Under the pieces are notes generated by a model, which was not told where the DNA came from, made no database searches, and worked only from the letters and a program-made list of their open reading frames with translations. The position numbers and the translations under genes were made by a program. From contig OX235275.1 of NCBI GenBank assembly GCA_944472155.2, positions 25,844,865 through 25,908,864 of the forward strand: DNA of 64,000 nt. The letters are read 5' to 3'. Below are positions 33,150 through 43,330 of this stretch, in pieces. The DNA is from Trichobilharzia szidati. Taxonomy: Eukaryota > Platyhelminthes > Trematoda > Strigeidida > Schistosomatidae. Each line of letters starts with the position of its first letter. Position 1 is the first letter of the stretch.

Positions 33150-33440
33150 ATAATTAAAATGACTATAAACAACAATGTCACTTAACGGAATCAATGCCAC
33201 TAGCCCATTAACCATGCCTATATTTTTTCTAAATTCTACGTAATATAAGTCAACCCTTCTTGAGAAGCCAATAGAAGAATATGGAGGGAGTAATAAAACA
33301 GAATCAGAAGTTTAGATGAATTGATTAACTGTAAGAGGATACGTTGACTCATCCCGGAAAGTCTCAACTTCCTTATGTAATTAAGTCTGACGAAAGCCTT
33401 TTGAAATGAACGACGGCAGGAGAAACAATAGCCCAAGTGA
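33150..33440 (-). pseudogene. CR1-like remnant
   Basis: Minus frame 33436-33236 reads FQKAFVRLNYIRKLRLSGMS and LLQLINSSKLLILFYYSLHI, parallel to RLTFYIGKLRHSDITQLFLL and LLQFVNSCILPILPYCSPLF at 16.9 kb. Only this short part is left. Confidence 0.5.
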
Positions 33441-33553
33441 AGAGACTTATAACAGAATCTATATATATATATATATTAATGTCATGCCGTAAGAAGAATG
33501 ACTCAGCAGAACTGCCAACAGTCTGAAATATAATTCTGAATACACAAAAATGA

Positions 33554-34054
33554 ATGCACAGAGAGAACTATATATATATATTACTTAGCCATAGTGGGAA
33601 CTTGATTTTTCGTGCTCAAGAACATATCCCACTATGGCTAAGTAAAGGTGTAGTTAAAACTATTAACAGCTCGATATTGGACTATCTCGTGCAAACCGGC
33701 TACAAAGCCAGCATGGAAGAATCCTTCTCTATAATATACCGGATGCCTAACAAATTGCCAAAATCACCGAAGCACCACATGCTCCAAACAGCAGAGGCTA
33801 TTGCAATTCGCCTCAACAACCAGCGCTCTGTGTCCAAAAGAAACAAGTCCAGCCCTACTACTGCCCTGGCCCTCAGTAGAGATTATAAACTCATGAATTT
33901 GTACCATTACCTTTTCTTATTCTTCTGACATTCAGCTTATTTTATGTTGATGCTGTTCAGCTGTAATTTATCAATATTATTGATTTGATGTTATTTAAAC
34001 AACATTAATGTCGTTCATAAGACTAATTCATTCATTCACTATAATGTATATATA
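33554..34054 (+). pseudogene. Penelope-like element, C-terminal coding end and 3' UTR
   Basis: Plus frame 33554-33928: AQEHIPLWLSKGVVKTINSS, ILDYLVQTGYKASMEES, SIIYRMPNKLPKSPKH and AEAIAIRLNNQRSVSKRN. This is the end of the GIY-YIG domain (R..EH) and the C-terminal tail; the YIG residues are missing. The 3' UTR runs to the hammerhead-like motif at 34055. Confidence 0.75.
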
Positions 34055-34110
34055 ATTGTAGAGCCTGATGAAGAAGAGGTTATCGAAAAGAGAACTCTTT
34101 GTTCCGTGTC
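34055..34110 (+). ncRNA. hammerhead-like motif at PLE 3' end
   Basis: CTGATGA, a poorly pairing stem II region, CGAAA, then AAGAG-aa-CTCTT as stem III. The core strings CTGATGA and GAAA are intact, but stem I and stem II pairing is weak. A diverged reverse copy lies at 34290-34340 on the minus strand. Confidence 0.4.
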
Positions 34111-34559
34111 TATTCTTTTGAAAATTTTAATGGACATTTTTAATGGGTTAAAATTTAAAAAACGATTCCAACATTTGGTGTTATCACGGGTTCTAATTCT
34201 GCTCGAAATATTACCAAAAAAACCAAAATCTTATCATTGTAAGAAAAATATTCATTCAGACATCTATAAAACACAAAAATAATTGAGCGGCGAATATCCT
34301 TGTCGATAATTTCCTCTTCTCGCTCTACAATTATATATACGTATATGTTTATATACACAGACTATTCTAGAATAGTAGTCAATAACAATATCATTGTTTT
34401 TTTAAGTAATATCGATTTGTAAAGTAAGATCACAATGGAATTACAGTTCATTAGAGATGCACGAATTAAAATAATAATAATAAAGATATAATAGCAAATA
34501 GAATATCAACTAAAATTAGGAAAATTCCACAAAAATTCAGGATCATTCAAACCTAGATG
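34111..34559 (-). repeat. PLE 3' UTR, minus orientation
   Basis: 34290-34340 is a diverged complement of 34050-34100 ('aattgtagagc...gaagagg'), so this is probably the 3' tail of the minus-strand PLE to the right. A 67-codon open frame here is not credible. Confidence 0.4.
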
Positions 34560-35026
34560 GCCAAGGTAAGGATAATGTCTGAACTGGCTTCTTTTTGACG
34601 CACAAATTACGCTTCTTAATGTGGATCCCAACAGCCAGTCTCAGCAATATTTAGTAAACGAACTCTTAAGGCGAAGTAAAGATTTGTTGGTATGCGGTAA
34701 ATGACTTTGAAAGCTGCCTCATTGACATCGATCTTGTGCTCCGTATCCACAATATGAGGCAGAATAGTGGTACGAATAGATTTTGTTTGTCCTTTACTTA
34801 ACCAACCAGGCAGGATGATGTTCGGAAATCCGATGTTAAATAGGCCTAATTGTACGGCCTTTGTAACTGGCTCCACATGAGCAGTGAAACTGGTAGATAC
34901 ACATGGAAGAGGCGAAATCACGCAGTTTGTCTTCTACTCCCGAACGTAAAATATGGGTGGTTTTGAAGACACAGGGTAATTCAGCAGCACTGAATGCTCT
35001 TTTCACCGCATTTCTAAGGCGTTGTG
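34560..35026 (-). pseudogene. Penelope-like element, GIY-YIG and C-terminus
   Basis: Minus frame 34921-34616: GWLSKGQTKSIRTTILPHIV, DTEHKIDVNEAAFKVIYRIP. The segment before it (VSTSFTAHVEPVTKAVQLGL) is a frame-disturbed GIY-YIG core, with no YIG visible in frame. It continues upstream into 35027-35794 after a frame change. Confidence 0.75.
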
Positions 35027-35794
35027 TTAGTATCTCACTGATGTTATCTCCAAGGAACTGAATTTGTAAGAATAAGGCATTTTTAGGAACTTTGGAACCT
35101 TGGGCTGCTTTGATTTTTGATTCATATTCTTATCAATAAACTTGTCTTGATAACCGTTTTCAGTCAGCAACCGTTTAATATTAATAAGTTCCTCATCAAG
35201 ATATTCATCCGAGCAGATTGCTCTTGCTCTATGAACCAAGCACTTTATCAGATTGCGCTTGTATTTTAAGGGCGCAAAGCTGAAAAAATGAGTATACTGA
35301 CCAGTTGATGTAGGTTTTCTATATACACTTCTTCTTATTGTGCCATCCTCTTTTCTGGTGATAAAGACGTCTAAAAATGAAATACTAGAGTCTTTTTCTT
35401 TCTCAATATTGAAATTTATTGCGGGACGAACCTCGTTAAATTTATTCAGGATGTTCTTTGCTTCATCCTTATTTTTCATAATCAAAAATGTATCATCCAT
35501 GTACCAACAACAGAATTCAAGTTCATCAATAACATCTTTCAAAAGCCCATTTTCGAGTTTCGCAAGGAAAATGTCGTCTAGAATGGGTCCTAGTTCTTTA
35601 TAGTTTGATAAAATAAAAGGTGGACATTCATTGTACATTTCAGGAGAAGCTCTTCCATAAAAGATATAGGAATGCCAACAACGATGTTTCGTCTCATGAC
35701 TTCTTCGCATAAAATGTCCACTGTTTCCATAAGTGGTACGCATTGGTGAATAAGGAAGATACGTCAAGTGATATCGTGAATCTATTGTCAACAT
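35027..35794 (-). pseudogene. Penelope-like reverse transcriptase, partial
   Basis: 255-residue minus frame. The first ~70 residues are disturbed (motifs A and B not readable as a whole). ILDDIFLAKLENGLL is followed by the catalytic YMDD (98-101), SISFLDVFITRKEDG (137-151), YRKPTSTGQYTHFFSFAP and FIDKNMNQKSKQP. YMDD instead of YVDD, and the divergence, place it in a different PLE subfamily from 13.6 kb. The 5' end and start are missing. Confidence 0.8.
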
Positions 35795-36269
35795 TTAAAT
35801 CTTTTATCCTTTTAACTTATTATTATGTGTAAACTACTGAAATATGATTACAATTTATTGGGACACAAATCTAATATTATTTCAGACACAGTAATACAAA
35901 TCCTTTGATAAATAAGTTTCGTTTAGAATTAATTTTACGCCCAAACTCATAATTTCATTTTTTTTCTTCTCTATTTCACTAAAACTTGCGTTATCATAGA
36001 CAAATTGTCCAACTTTTTACAACACTTTCAACCTTAAAAAACAGTTAAAATAAGTAGAATTTAAACGAGATTAAAAGTAGAACTTTCTACTTCTCACCAG
36101 TTCTAGTCATTTATGTTGCTTTTTTCTCTGAGACAAAAAATCAAAAGTGTTTGAAAAACGCGCTTATTCTCCACGAAACAAATATTAAACACTGAACATT
36201 GATTATTGAGGTAAATTGGATTAAATGGATTAAAATTACAACTATGAAAATAAAAAAGTATGATATTAG
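35795..36269. other. unassigned AT-rich stretch
   Basis: Loosely similar to 40310-40400 ('gtgtttgaaaaacgcgc' against 'gtgtttaagaaatgcgg', then 'aacactgaa'), suggesting an old repeat. No gene. Confidence 0.4.
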
Positions 36270-36469
36270 ATGTTTGGAGGCAATTGGCCACTGGATGCCT
36301 TGCCGGGACCCAGGTTTCGCGCTAGTTGGTACTCACCAGTCAGCAAAGCGTATCTGCAAGGTCAATGGAACTCATGTCCCACCTCTCTGAGATTCTAACC
36401 AGCTTCATCCAGTGCTGGAGTCAGAGACGTTACCGCTGAGCTGTTCGGGCTCGCGTTAGACCTTCAAAG
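36270..36469 (-). mobile_element. HHR-SINE B, left arm
   Basis: Minus-strand copy with tRNA-like block (box A 'cagctcagcggtaacgtctc') and a hammerhead at about 36293-36355: CTGA-CTGGT-GA core, stem II GTAC/GCGC region, GAAACC, TGGGTC and CCGGCAAGGC. The core holds a 5-base insertion between CTGA and GA. Confidence 0.8.
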
Positions 36470-36911
36470 CTGCGGATACGCCTTGCTGACGAGTGCCAGC
36501 TAGCACGAAACCTAGGTCCCGGCAAGGCTTCCTGTGGCCTATTGCCTCCAACCATCTAATATCTTCAAATCAATGTACATCGTGATGTCGAGCTACCTAG
36601 AATGGTGGCCACATTGCAAACCTGACTGATAGAATTCAATCTGCACCAAAGAAAGGACTAGATGCATCACACTAGTTACTAGTGTCCAGTCAAATTATCC
36701 AGTACAGTCCTACAGGAGGTCAACTGAGAACCTGAATAGCTCAGTGGTAATGTCTCTGACTGCAGGCGGCACTGGGTGACGCGGGTTCGAATCTCAGAAG
36801 GGACATGAGTTCCTTCACGGTTGCAGATACGCCTTGCTGACTGGTGAGTGCCAACTAGCACGAAACCTAGCTCCCACCAAGGCTTCCTGCCGATTGCCTC
36901 CAACTATCTTA
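36470..36911 (+). mobile_element. HHR-SINE B, right arm, tandem partial dimer
   Basis: Plus-strand: hammerhead 1 (36479-36530), full body ('aatggtggccacattgcaaacc', 'actagttactagtgtcc'), tRNA-like block at about 36734-36806 with an exact box A TAGCTCAGTGG and box B GGTTCGAATCT, then hammerhead 2 at about 36830-36885 and the short tail 'ttcctgccgattgcctccaa'. The two hammerheads are about 350 bp apart, one monomer. Transcription by RNA polymerase III is inferred from the boxes. Confidence 0.85.
36479..36530 (+). ncRNA. hammerhead ribozyme, SINE B type, canonical core
   Basis: GCCTTG (36480-36485, stem I), CTGACGA (36486-36492), stem II GTGC (36493-36496), loop CAGCTA, GCAC (36503-36506), GAAA (36507-36510), stem III palindrome CCTAGG (36511-36516), U36517, C36518 with expected cleavage after it, a CCGG bulge and CAAGGC (36523-36528) closing stem I. 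All invariant core residues are present. The bulged stem I and loopless stem III follow the plan of schistosome hammerheads. Self-cleavage is inferred. Confidence 0.85.
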
Positions 36912-37857
36912 TGTATATATATATATATATATCAACAACTGAATTTAATCGAGTAATTTGACAATGAGATATGTTTTTCAAATTGTAACTGAACAAATAC
37001 TACTTTCTTCACTCAAATTCAGTAGTCATTAAAGCCTTTTAATAAAAATTAATAAGTTTAGATTACTAAGAGTAATATAAAGGGCTCTACCAGTAATCAC
37101 ATTTTCAGCGATATATATGTGAAAAACAAGAAAACGTTTTCTGCGTCAAACTAAACGTTGATTTCAGTTTCTTTTTAGTTTCACCAGCTTTGAGGTTGTT
37201 TTATTTCAATGTACTAAAGTAGTTTCTTCTAATGTCTTTGTGGTTCTTTTATCTTCCCATTACATTCATACTGTCGTGCAAATATAATCCATAGATTCCT
37301 GAAAGTGTTTGTCTCGTTTTCTTCCGCCCTCTTGCATGAATCTTGATGATTTATGTTGTGAGAGAGAGACAGAGTGTATAATTTTGTTTCCACGGTCATT
37401 CAAAGTATGTTCTATACTTCCATTCAGACATTTGACATTCGCAACCTATCCACACACATACATATATATATACATATGTATTTGTAGAAACATAATTCTA
37501 TATTTTGTAACCACCTCTAGCCTTCTCGTTCATTTAAACTTTTTTTCCTGAAATTTTCAAAGTTATTTTAATTCCACTTGCGATGACATCATAGCATTTA
37601 AAAAAGGGTATTAGTTACTTTCGGTACATAGGATATTTGGGATATAACATGATTTCACTCATTCAAATATGGGAGTATATATTCAGTGAAAATTTTTGAT
37701 ATTTGATAGTATTTAAGCAAACATTGGTGGTAATCGCCTCTGTTAATACTAACTGGTTCTTCAAATAACTTATTAAAGGGTATCATTGTCCCGTATATTT
37801 CTCTGACAAACCTTATTATGATTAAATGATAACGTGCTGACATTAGATAGTATCGTC
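36912..37857 (+). repeat. unclassified repeat X, copy 2
   Basis: Inverted counterpart of 4530-5480, starting after a (TA)n tract next to SINE B and ending 'catcattagatagtatcg'-like at 37857. Differences are few. A frame at 37309-37551 is shared in part with the other copy (ECIILF, FKVCSILPFRH, RNIILYFVTTSS) but its start differs and it shows no domain, so I do not call a gene. Confidence 0.65.
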
Positions 37858-37939
37858 TGCATATCACACTAGTTACTGCTGCTCAATCAAAGTATAAAAA
37901 GGTATGTTTTAAAGCCTTCTCAGACACCCTAGAATTTTC

Positions 37940-38280
37940 TATAGTTTGGTTTGTAAGGGTTTGTTATGTTTTTTACGAGTTGATCACGGAATGATATCAG
38001 TTAGAGAACCATTGAAAACCAGGGAGTACTGGACAGCTGCTGTTTCATCCTAGTTTGGGAATCATCGGCAGTACGCACCCACTGGGATTCGAACCCAGGA
38101 CCTTCCGGTTACAAGACAAGCTCGTATACCATTCAGCCGATGGGACCCGATTCAACGGCTCATGAATTCTAACTTCTACCAATTCGTGATTTAGCGCGAC
38201 CCCAACCATTGTCGTTGGTGGGACATCCATCCACACACGTGACATCTAATTGGACCTCACTGGTCACAACTTCCCTAGAA
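37940..38280 (-). mobile_element. HHR-SINE A, minus copy
   Basis: Subfamily with the variant tail 'acgagttgatcacgg' and an extra 'ctg' after GAAACAG. tRNA-like block with box B 'gggttcgaatccc' at about 38090 is well kept; the hammerhead core is shortened (CTGCCGATGATTCCC). It closely matches 58637-59008, including 'acatccatccacacacgtgac'. Confidence 0.75.
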
Positions 38281-39224
38281 TTTACCGTTTAAGGGAAAGA
38301 AAGATGTATGGTGTAATATTTTTTTAATTCAACAAGATGGGATATTGTATACAAGTCTGAGAAAACTCCTTAAGCATATCCGTATCAAGTCATTGGAAAC
38401 AAATGAGGATTTAAAACGAAGTTGTTTACGTAAATCGATTGAAGAAGAAAGATATTTACAACCATCTGTCAAAATATTGACAAGAATCTCAAGATATATT
38501 TACTTCTGATTGATTGCTGTAAAAATATGACTGATTCATCTAATAGTTTACAGAATGCCTTTCATATGTAGTTGTTGTGAAACAGCTGAGGGGATTTCTG
38601 GATTATATCAATGACTTTCTAGTCTGATTTGGATAGTTCACATTTCCCAATGGAGATTCGTTCTGGAAAGACAACGAAAGCTTAGGCGTTACCACCTAGC
38701 TGAAAGAATAGAGCCTCCTTAAATTATTACATCCAAAACCTTTGTGTTGATACGTTATCTCATAGTATGAAAATGTCGGGAACTCGACATTATGTCATCT
38801 GGTTAATGTACCTCTCCTAAACCGATTGTGTGATGGCCAGAGCTTTGGTGTTTGAAACGATGCAGGCTAATTTCGAATCTCAGTCCAAAAACCACAACAC
38901 CAACTGGAGATGTAAGTGTATTCAGTTGAACCATCCGAAATTCCACTAAGTGTACATGATGAATCCCATTGTAAGACATAGGGAATTTCGAATGTGGAAA
39001 CCGATGTCTACGTTCTTCTCTATGGCCGACAAACCTTTGTTAAGCCACGTGCCATCACGAGACGTTCCAAAGGCAGAAATAGGACGATGATTCTCCAATA
39101 TGTTAGCGGCTCTATTAAACAAGAATACTTACATCAAACTTAAATTTACCTCAACAGTACCATGAGTCAGCTAGCTATACGAGTAATGTGGGTTTCTAAA
39201 TACAAAACAAGTGCTGTAAAACAA
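38281..39224. other. unassigned stretch
   Basis: 38820-38890 has a weak tRNA-like look ('gatggccagagctttggtg', 'atttcgaatctcag'), perhaps an old SM-alpha-type SINE. No gene. Confidence 0.35.
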
Positions 39225-39600
39225 AGTTAATTTAAAACATTTAGTCCTCTTTATGAATTTAGACAAAGCAATAAGAAGACGTAATTTGTCTGAATCGTGA
39301 AATATGTATTTGAGCAACACATTTCGAACAATCTGATCACACGCATGGACTTGTCATAGGAATGTATATATAAATGAAATTAATAAAGAGTTAAGAGGTG
39401 AGAAAATAGACATAAGTCAAGTTGAAAGGAAATATTGAAGGTCAAAATAACAATGAAGATCCCTAAACCAAATAACAGATGTAATAATACATCTACCGTA
39501 GCTGCTATCAAAACAAAGTTTACCAAGGTAGGTGGTTTAGTGTGATGACGAATTGTTGCTTTGAACACATAAAAGTGGTATAAACTTCCTAATTTGCATA
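39225..39600 (-). mobile_element. Penelope-like element 3' end, same subfamily as 13.4 kb
   Basis: Matches 13370-13710 nearly throughout: 'aatttagacaaagcaataag', 'acacatttcgaacaatctg', 'gaggtgagaaaatagac' and 'gtgatgacgaattgttgc'. It holds the last few codons and 3' UTR only. Confidence 0.8.
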
Positions 39601-39869
39601 TATATACGATATATTTCACTCCACTCTAATTCCTGCCCTACTGAGAAGGCTACGTATGGTTTCAGATGTCATTGAAATGCTTATGAACAACAGTGGCAGT
39701 TATCTGAGTCGAAGGCACACTACTAAACCTCATTTCAGCCCTCAAACTACTACGCAGTATAACGTAGTCTTCTTTCAGAGAACCTCATGGAAGAATCAGA
39801 GAGGAAAAAGTAAAATGTGAGAGGATGGGCTGATTCATACGAAAGATTTCGTTTTCCTGAATAACAACA

Positions 39870-40066
39870 TATTTAAAAAAAGTTTGTTATAGCTTGTTTC
39901 CACACAGTATTTTGGTACAAGTACGAAATATCCAGCATGTGATATCGGTAGCCCAAATTTAGCAGACCAAACATACATATCAGGTTTGCGTCGGCGGGTG
40001 ATCGAACCTCGGACCATGTGCATGGTCGACAAGAGTGCCAACCGCTGTGAAACCGACGCACATACA
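39870..40066 (-). mobile_element. SINE C, tRNA-derived
   Basis: Minus-strand copy with head GTCGGTTTCACAGCGGTTGG and box B GGTTCGATCACC. The body runs left to 'gtgtggaaacaagctataac' and an A-rich tail. Confidence 0.75.
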
Positions 40067-40804
40067 ACCAAGACGGGTAATATTCTATTTGTTTCCTAAC
40101 TTAGCGTTATCAACGTCGATCAAGAAATAATCAAGTGGTGAGGCAAAAAATAAAACCGATGAACGAATTCATTCATTAATTCTGTAACTTTTGACATCAT
40201 TTAAAATCTCTCGACAAACATGAAAAAAAGTGAAAGAAAATGAGATTTAGGTAGAATGTCCTACTTCAGACCATTTTTCAGTTACTTATTTACTTTGCTG
40301 TTTGTCTTGAAATTGAAGCAAAAGAGTGTTTAAGAAATGCGGTTTTTTTTCTGCGAACATAGAACACTGAATACTGAAATAAAATTTAAACAAAAAAAAT
40401 AATAAAATTCTACAGTCCCTTTTATCTCTGCTTTAATCGCCTCTGAAATTTCAAAAAAAAATTGTTTAACCAAGATGGAAATTGACTGAAGGAGACAAAT
40501 GTGGTCTGAATTTTTTATTTTTATCTTGTTGGCTTAAATCGTTTTTTTTGCAATGAAATTTCTGTTGTTAAACGATGAGCCCTTTTTTGCTTGGAAAGAA
40601 GTCAGTACAAAAATGTATTTTAATTGCTTCAGCAGACATCCCAGACTGTAATTTGACAGTAACTACAATGTTTCACCGAAAGGAAAGAAATGCATGTATG
40701 ACGTCACGTTTTGATATTCCTCTTAATGGGATTTTTTGAAGAAGTCTGTTTGAATACTTTAACCATTTGGAAAGATCCATACTTTCGTTCAGGAGAATAT
40801 GGAT
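40067..40804. other. unassigned AT-rich stretch with homopolymer runs
   Basis: Runs of A or T of 7-9 bases are frequent (40340, 40390, 40455, 40540). No gene recognised. Confidence 0.45.
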
Positions 40805-41240
40805 ATAATGAGAAATCAGCTCATGATGAAAATCCTGTAACCAATCAAATCCCTACAAACCAACACTTGAATACCAATGAGATGCTCACTAGCGACTTGT
40901 CCTATTCAGGAAGGTAGGTACCTGGGGTTCTAGTGAGAAGTCGTGACCAGTAGGGTGCAGCAGGTCCGGTGTGAGGACAAATACTCGCCGAAGACATTGG
41001 TTAGCTGTTGCGCTATATCATGAATTGGCGGAATTTAGAATTCATGGGCCGTTGGATCGGGTCCCAGTGGCTTAATGGTATACGAGCTCGCCTTGTAACC
41101 AGAAGGTCCTTGGTTCGAATCCCGGTGAGTGCGCACTGATGAAGAGCCCCAAACTAGGACGAAGCAGCTTTCCAGTACTTGCAGGTTTTCCAGTGGTTCT
41201 CTAACGAATGTCAGCTCATGAGGAAAATCCTGGAAAATTA
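40805..41240 (+). mobile_element. HHR-SINE A, full monomer with preceding tail
   Basis: 40816-40880 is a 3' tail of one unit ('tcatgatgaaaatcctgtaa'), followed at once by the 5' body ('gagatgctcactagcgac'), tRNA-like block (box B 'ggttcgaatccc' at about 41112) and a hammerhead at 41128-41190 (CTGATGAAGA, stem II GCCC/GGAC imperfect, GAAG for GAAA) and tail. It is the clearest view of a head-to-tail junction in this family. Confidence 0.8.
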
Positions 41241-41514
41241 AAATGTTTAGGTTAACGGATGAAAATTCACCAGAATGTTGGGATATTTAGTTCCGATCAG
41301 CGTAAAATTTTGACTGAATAATATGAGTCTAACAAAGGGCACTTCCCAATGTAGTTATTTTGAAATAGTGGAAAAAAGGATTTACAACTACCAAGTGGCT
41401 AGAAGAACAAAGCCTTACCAAGTGCATCTATCTACATAGGCTGCGAGTTTTCCCCAATTTATCTAAATATTTATTGACAGTTGTCCTTTTAGCAGTTCTG
41501 TTTTGTCTAAAATC
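41241..41514. other. unassigned stretch
   Basis: No gene seen. Confidence 0.4.
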
Positions 41515-41956
41515 ATTTCCATTATAAGATGACGTCAGTTAGAGAACCACTGGGAAACCCAGGAGTACTGGACAGGTGTTTCGTCCTGGTTTGGGACTCC
41601 TCAATGGTACGCATCCACCACAAGGGTTCAAATTCAGGACCTTCTGGTTACAAAGCGAGCTCGAAGACTATTCAGCGACTAAGACCTGATGCAGTTGACA
41701 ACCCATGAATTCTAACTTCTACCAATTCATGACATAGCGCGACCACTTTACAATGTCTTCTTCGATGAGTTACTGCCTCACATTCAACCTGTTGTACCCT
41801 ACTGGTCACGGCTTCCTCCTAGAACCCTCGGTAACTGTTTGAGTAGGGCCAGTCACTAGTGAGAATCAAATCAATTTTCAGGTGTTGGTTTTGAGGGGAT
41901 TTTGTTTGATTGATTTGAGGATTTCATCATGAGCTTACGTCAATCAGAGAACCATA
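41515..41956 (-). mobile_element. HHR-SINE A, left arm, longer than one monomer
   Basis: Minus-strand full unit plus a second tail at 41905-41950, again a tandem junction. The hammerhead at 41545-41612 has core ATTGAGGA, stem II GTCC/GGAC, and GAAACACCTGTC. Box B is changed. Confidence 0.75.
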
Positions 41957-42135
41957 TGTATGCTTGTATGTAGCTCTGAAATCACCAATTGGTAGAAGTT
42001 AGAATTCATGGGCCATTGAATCAGGTGCTGCCAGTGGCTGAATTTATACGAACTTGCCTTGTAACCGGAATTTGTTGGGTTGAAATCCTCACTGGGTGCG
42101 TAATGCCGATCAGTCCTAAACCAGGAAGAATTATA
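41957..42135 (+). mobile_element. HHR-SINE A, right arm
   Basis: Plus-strand tRNA-like block ('gccagtggctgaatttatac', 'gttgggttgaaatcctc') and a damaged hammerhead start (GCCGATCAGTCC, no GAAAC). Directly abuts the minus arm and ends at PLE sequence. Confidence 0.7.
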
Positions 42136-42180
42136 AAAACGGAATATACACATTCGATCATAGGGAATAAAAAGATAGTT

Positions 42181-42227
42181 GCAGCGAAGAAAATTTTCTC
42201 TTCGACGAAACCATCAACTAGGCTGTA
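42181..42227 (-). ncRNA. hammerhead-like motif at PLE 3' end
   Basis: Minus strand: TACAGC, TAGTTGATGG, TTTCGTC, GAAGAGAAAATTTTCTTC, GCTGC. Same layout as 3069-3116, with G replacing the last A of GAAA and the core A9 changed. Probably inactive. Confidence 0.45.
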
Positions 42228-43105
42228 CATTCATGTATTTATAATAAGCATGTAGGAAAGTTCCAGAATAATTTCTGGTCAAGGGTCAGATTAATAAAAT
42301 TACAATTAGAAATTAAAGTACCATAATAAACAGGGGGACAGATAAAACTCAAACAAAGTAGTATCATAATTACTGAGGAGATTGACATATTGTGCAGTTA
42401 GGGATTAGAAATGTAGAAATAACAACAATAGACAGGATGTTTGGATAAAAGAAATCTAGTGGGATCATAACTAATATGACGAATAATTGTTTATGCAATC
42501 AGGGATTAAATATGTAGAAACAATAAAATGACAAAATAGACAGGAAGTTTGGATATGAAAATATCGCGGTGTAAATAGAGATTAAGAAAAACTTAGAAGT
42601 AACATGAACAAACAGAAAGTTTGGATAAGAAAGTCAGTGGGATAGTCACTATTTGAAGAATTACCTGTTTATGATGGCCATGGCAGAGACAAGGTTTGGA
42701 GGTATTTCTTTTGGATACATAGCGTGGGTTTGAGCTTTTGGGTATCCAGTGCCTTGGCTATATCCAGATGTCTTAATTTTAATCCTTTTGATAGGTTTGA
42801 TCGAATCTTTTATATGTATTTTGAAGGATTTTTCGAAAGGCGCTGAATGTCCTGAATTGACTAGATCTTCTGTCACTGAACTATATACCCTTTTTCGTTC
42901 TCCTTTTACTAGCCAGGCTGGAGAGTGTGTACGAGCGCGTTTTTTTCAAGCTGGCGCATGGTAAGGCCGATGTAGTCAACTTCGCAAGAGCAAGTAAACT
43001 GGCATACGCACGTTGAATTGGCCCAATGCGACAGCTTGTCTTTCGCGTTCTGACTGAGCAGTTTCTTGCAGGAAGACGTTAGTCGTAGGCTCGCAGCGAA
43101 GTATA
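42228..43105 (-). pseudogene. Penelope-like element 3' part, decayed
   Basis: 3' UTR 42228-42660 and C-terminal coding 42876-42661 (TEDLVNSGHSAPFEKSFKIH, KIKTSGYSQGTGYPKAQTHA) both align with 3117-3780. The GIY-YIG region at 42890-43105 is frame-broken. Same subfamily and strand as the 3.1 kb copy. Confidence 0.75.
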
Positions 43106-43280
43106 AATTAAATAAATTATAAGTAAATTATAAAAACCTTGATTTTCTTATATTCAAATACACGGAAACTTCATAGAAAACACAAATAATTAAATATGAC
43201 ATATGCAGACCATACAGAACTAAATAACAAAATTTTAATGTGTTTCACTTAAATACATGAGTAAAAACACAGTTATTTTG

Positions 43281-43330
43281 TTCAGCGAAGAAATTTCTTT
43301 TCAACGACTTCATTTTCAAGCTGTACAGTC
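43281..43330 (-). ncRNA. hammerhead-like motif at PLE 3' end
   Basis: Minus strand: TGTACAGC, TTGAAAATGA, AGTCGTT, GAAA, AAGAAATTTCTT (stem III palindrome, counting the last A of GAAA), C, GCTGAACA. TTGA-AAAT-GA fits a core with extra bases after A6; the first C is T. Confidence 0.45.

Noticed and set aside
36734..36806. tRNA gene call (exact box A and a good box B)
   Set aside because: The block is embedded in a repeated SINE body with other copies at 5.6 and 36.4 kb, and the cloverleaf arms do not pair convincingly. It is a tRNA-derived promoter, not a tRNA gene. The same holds for boxes in SINE A and SINE C.
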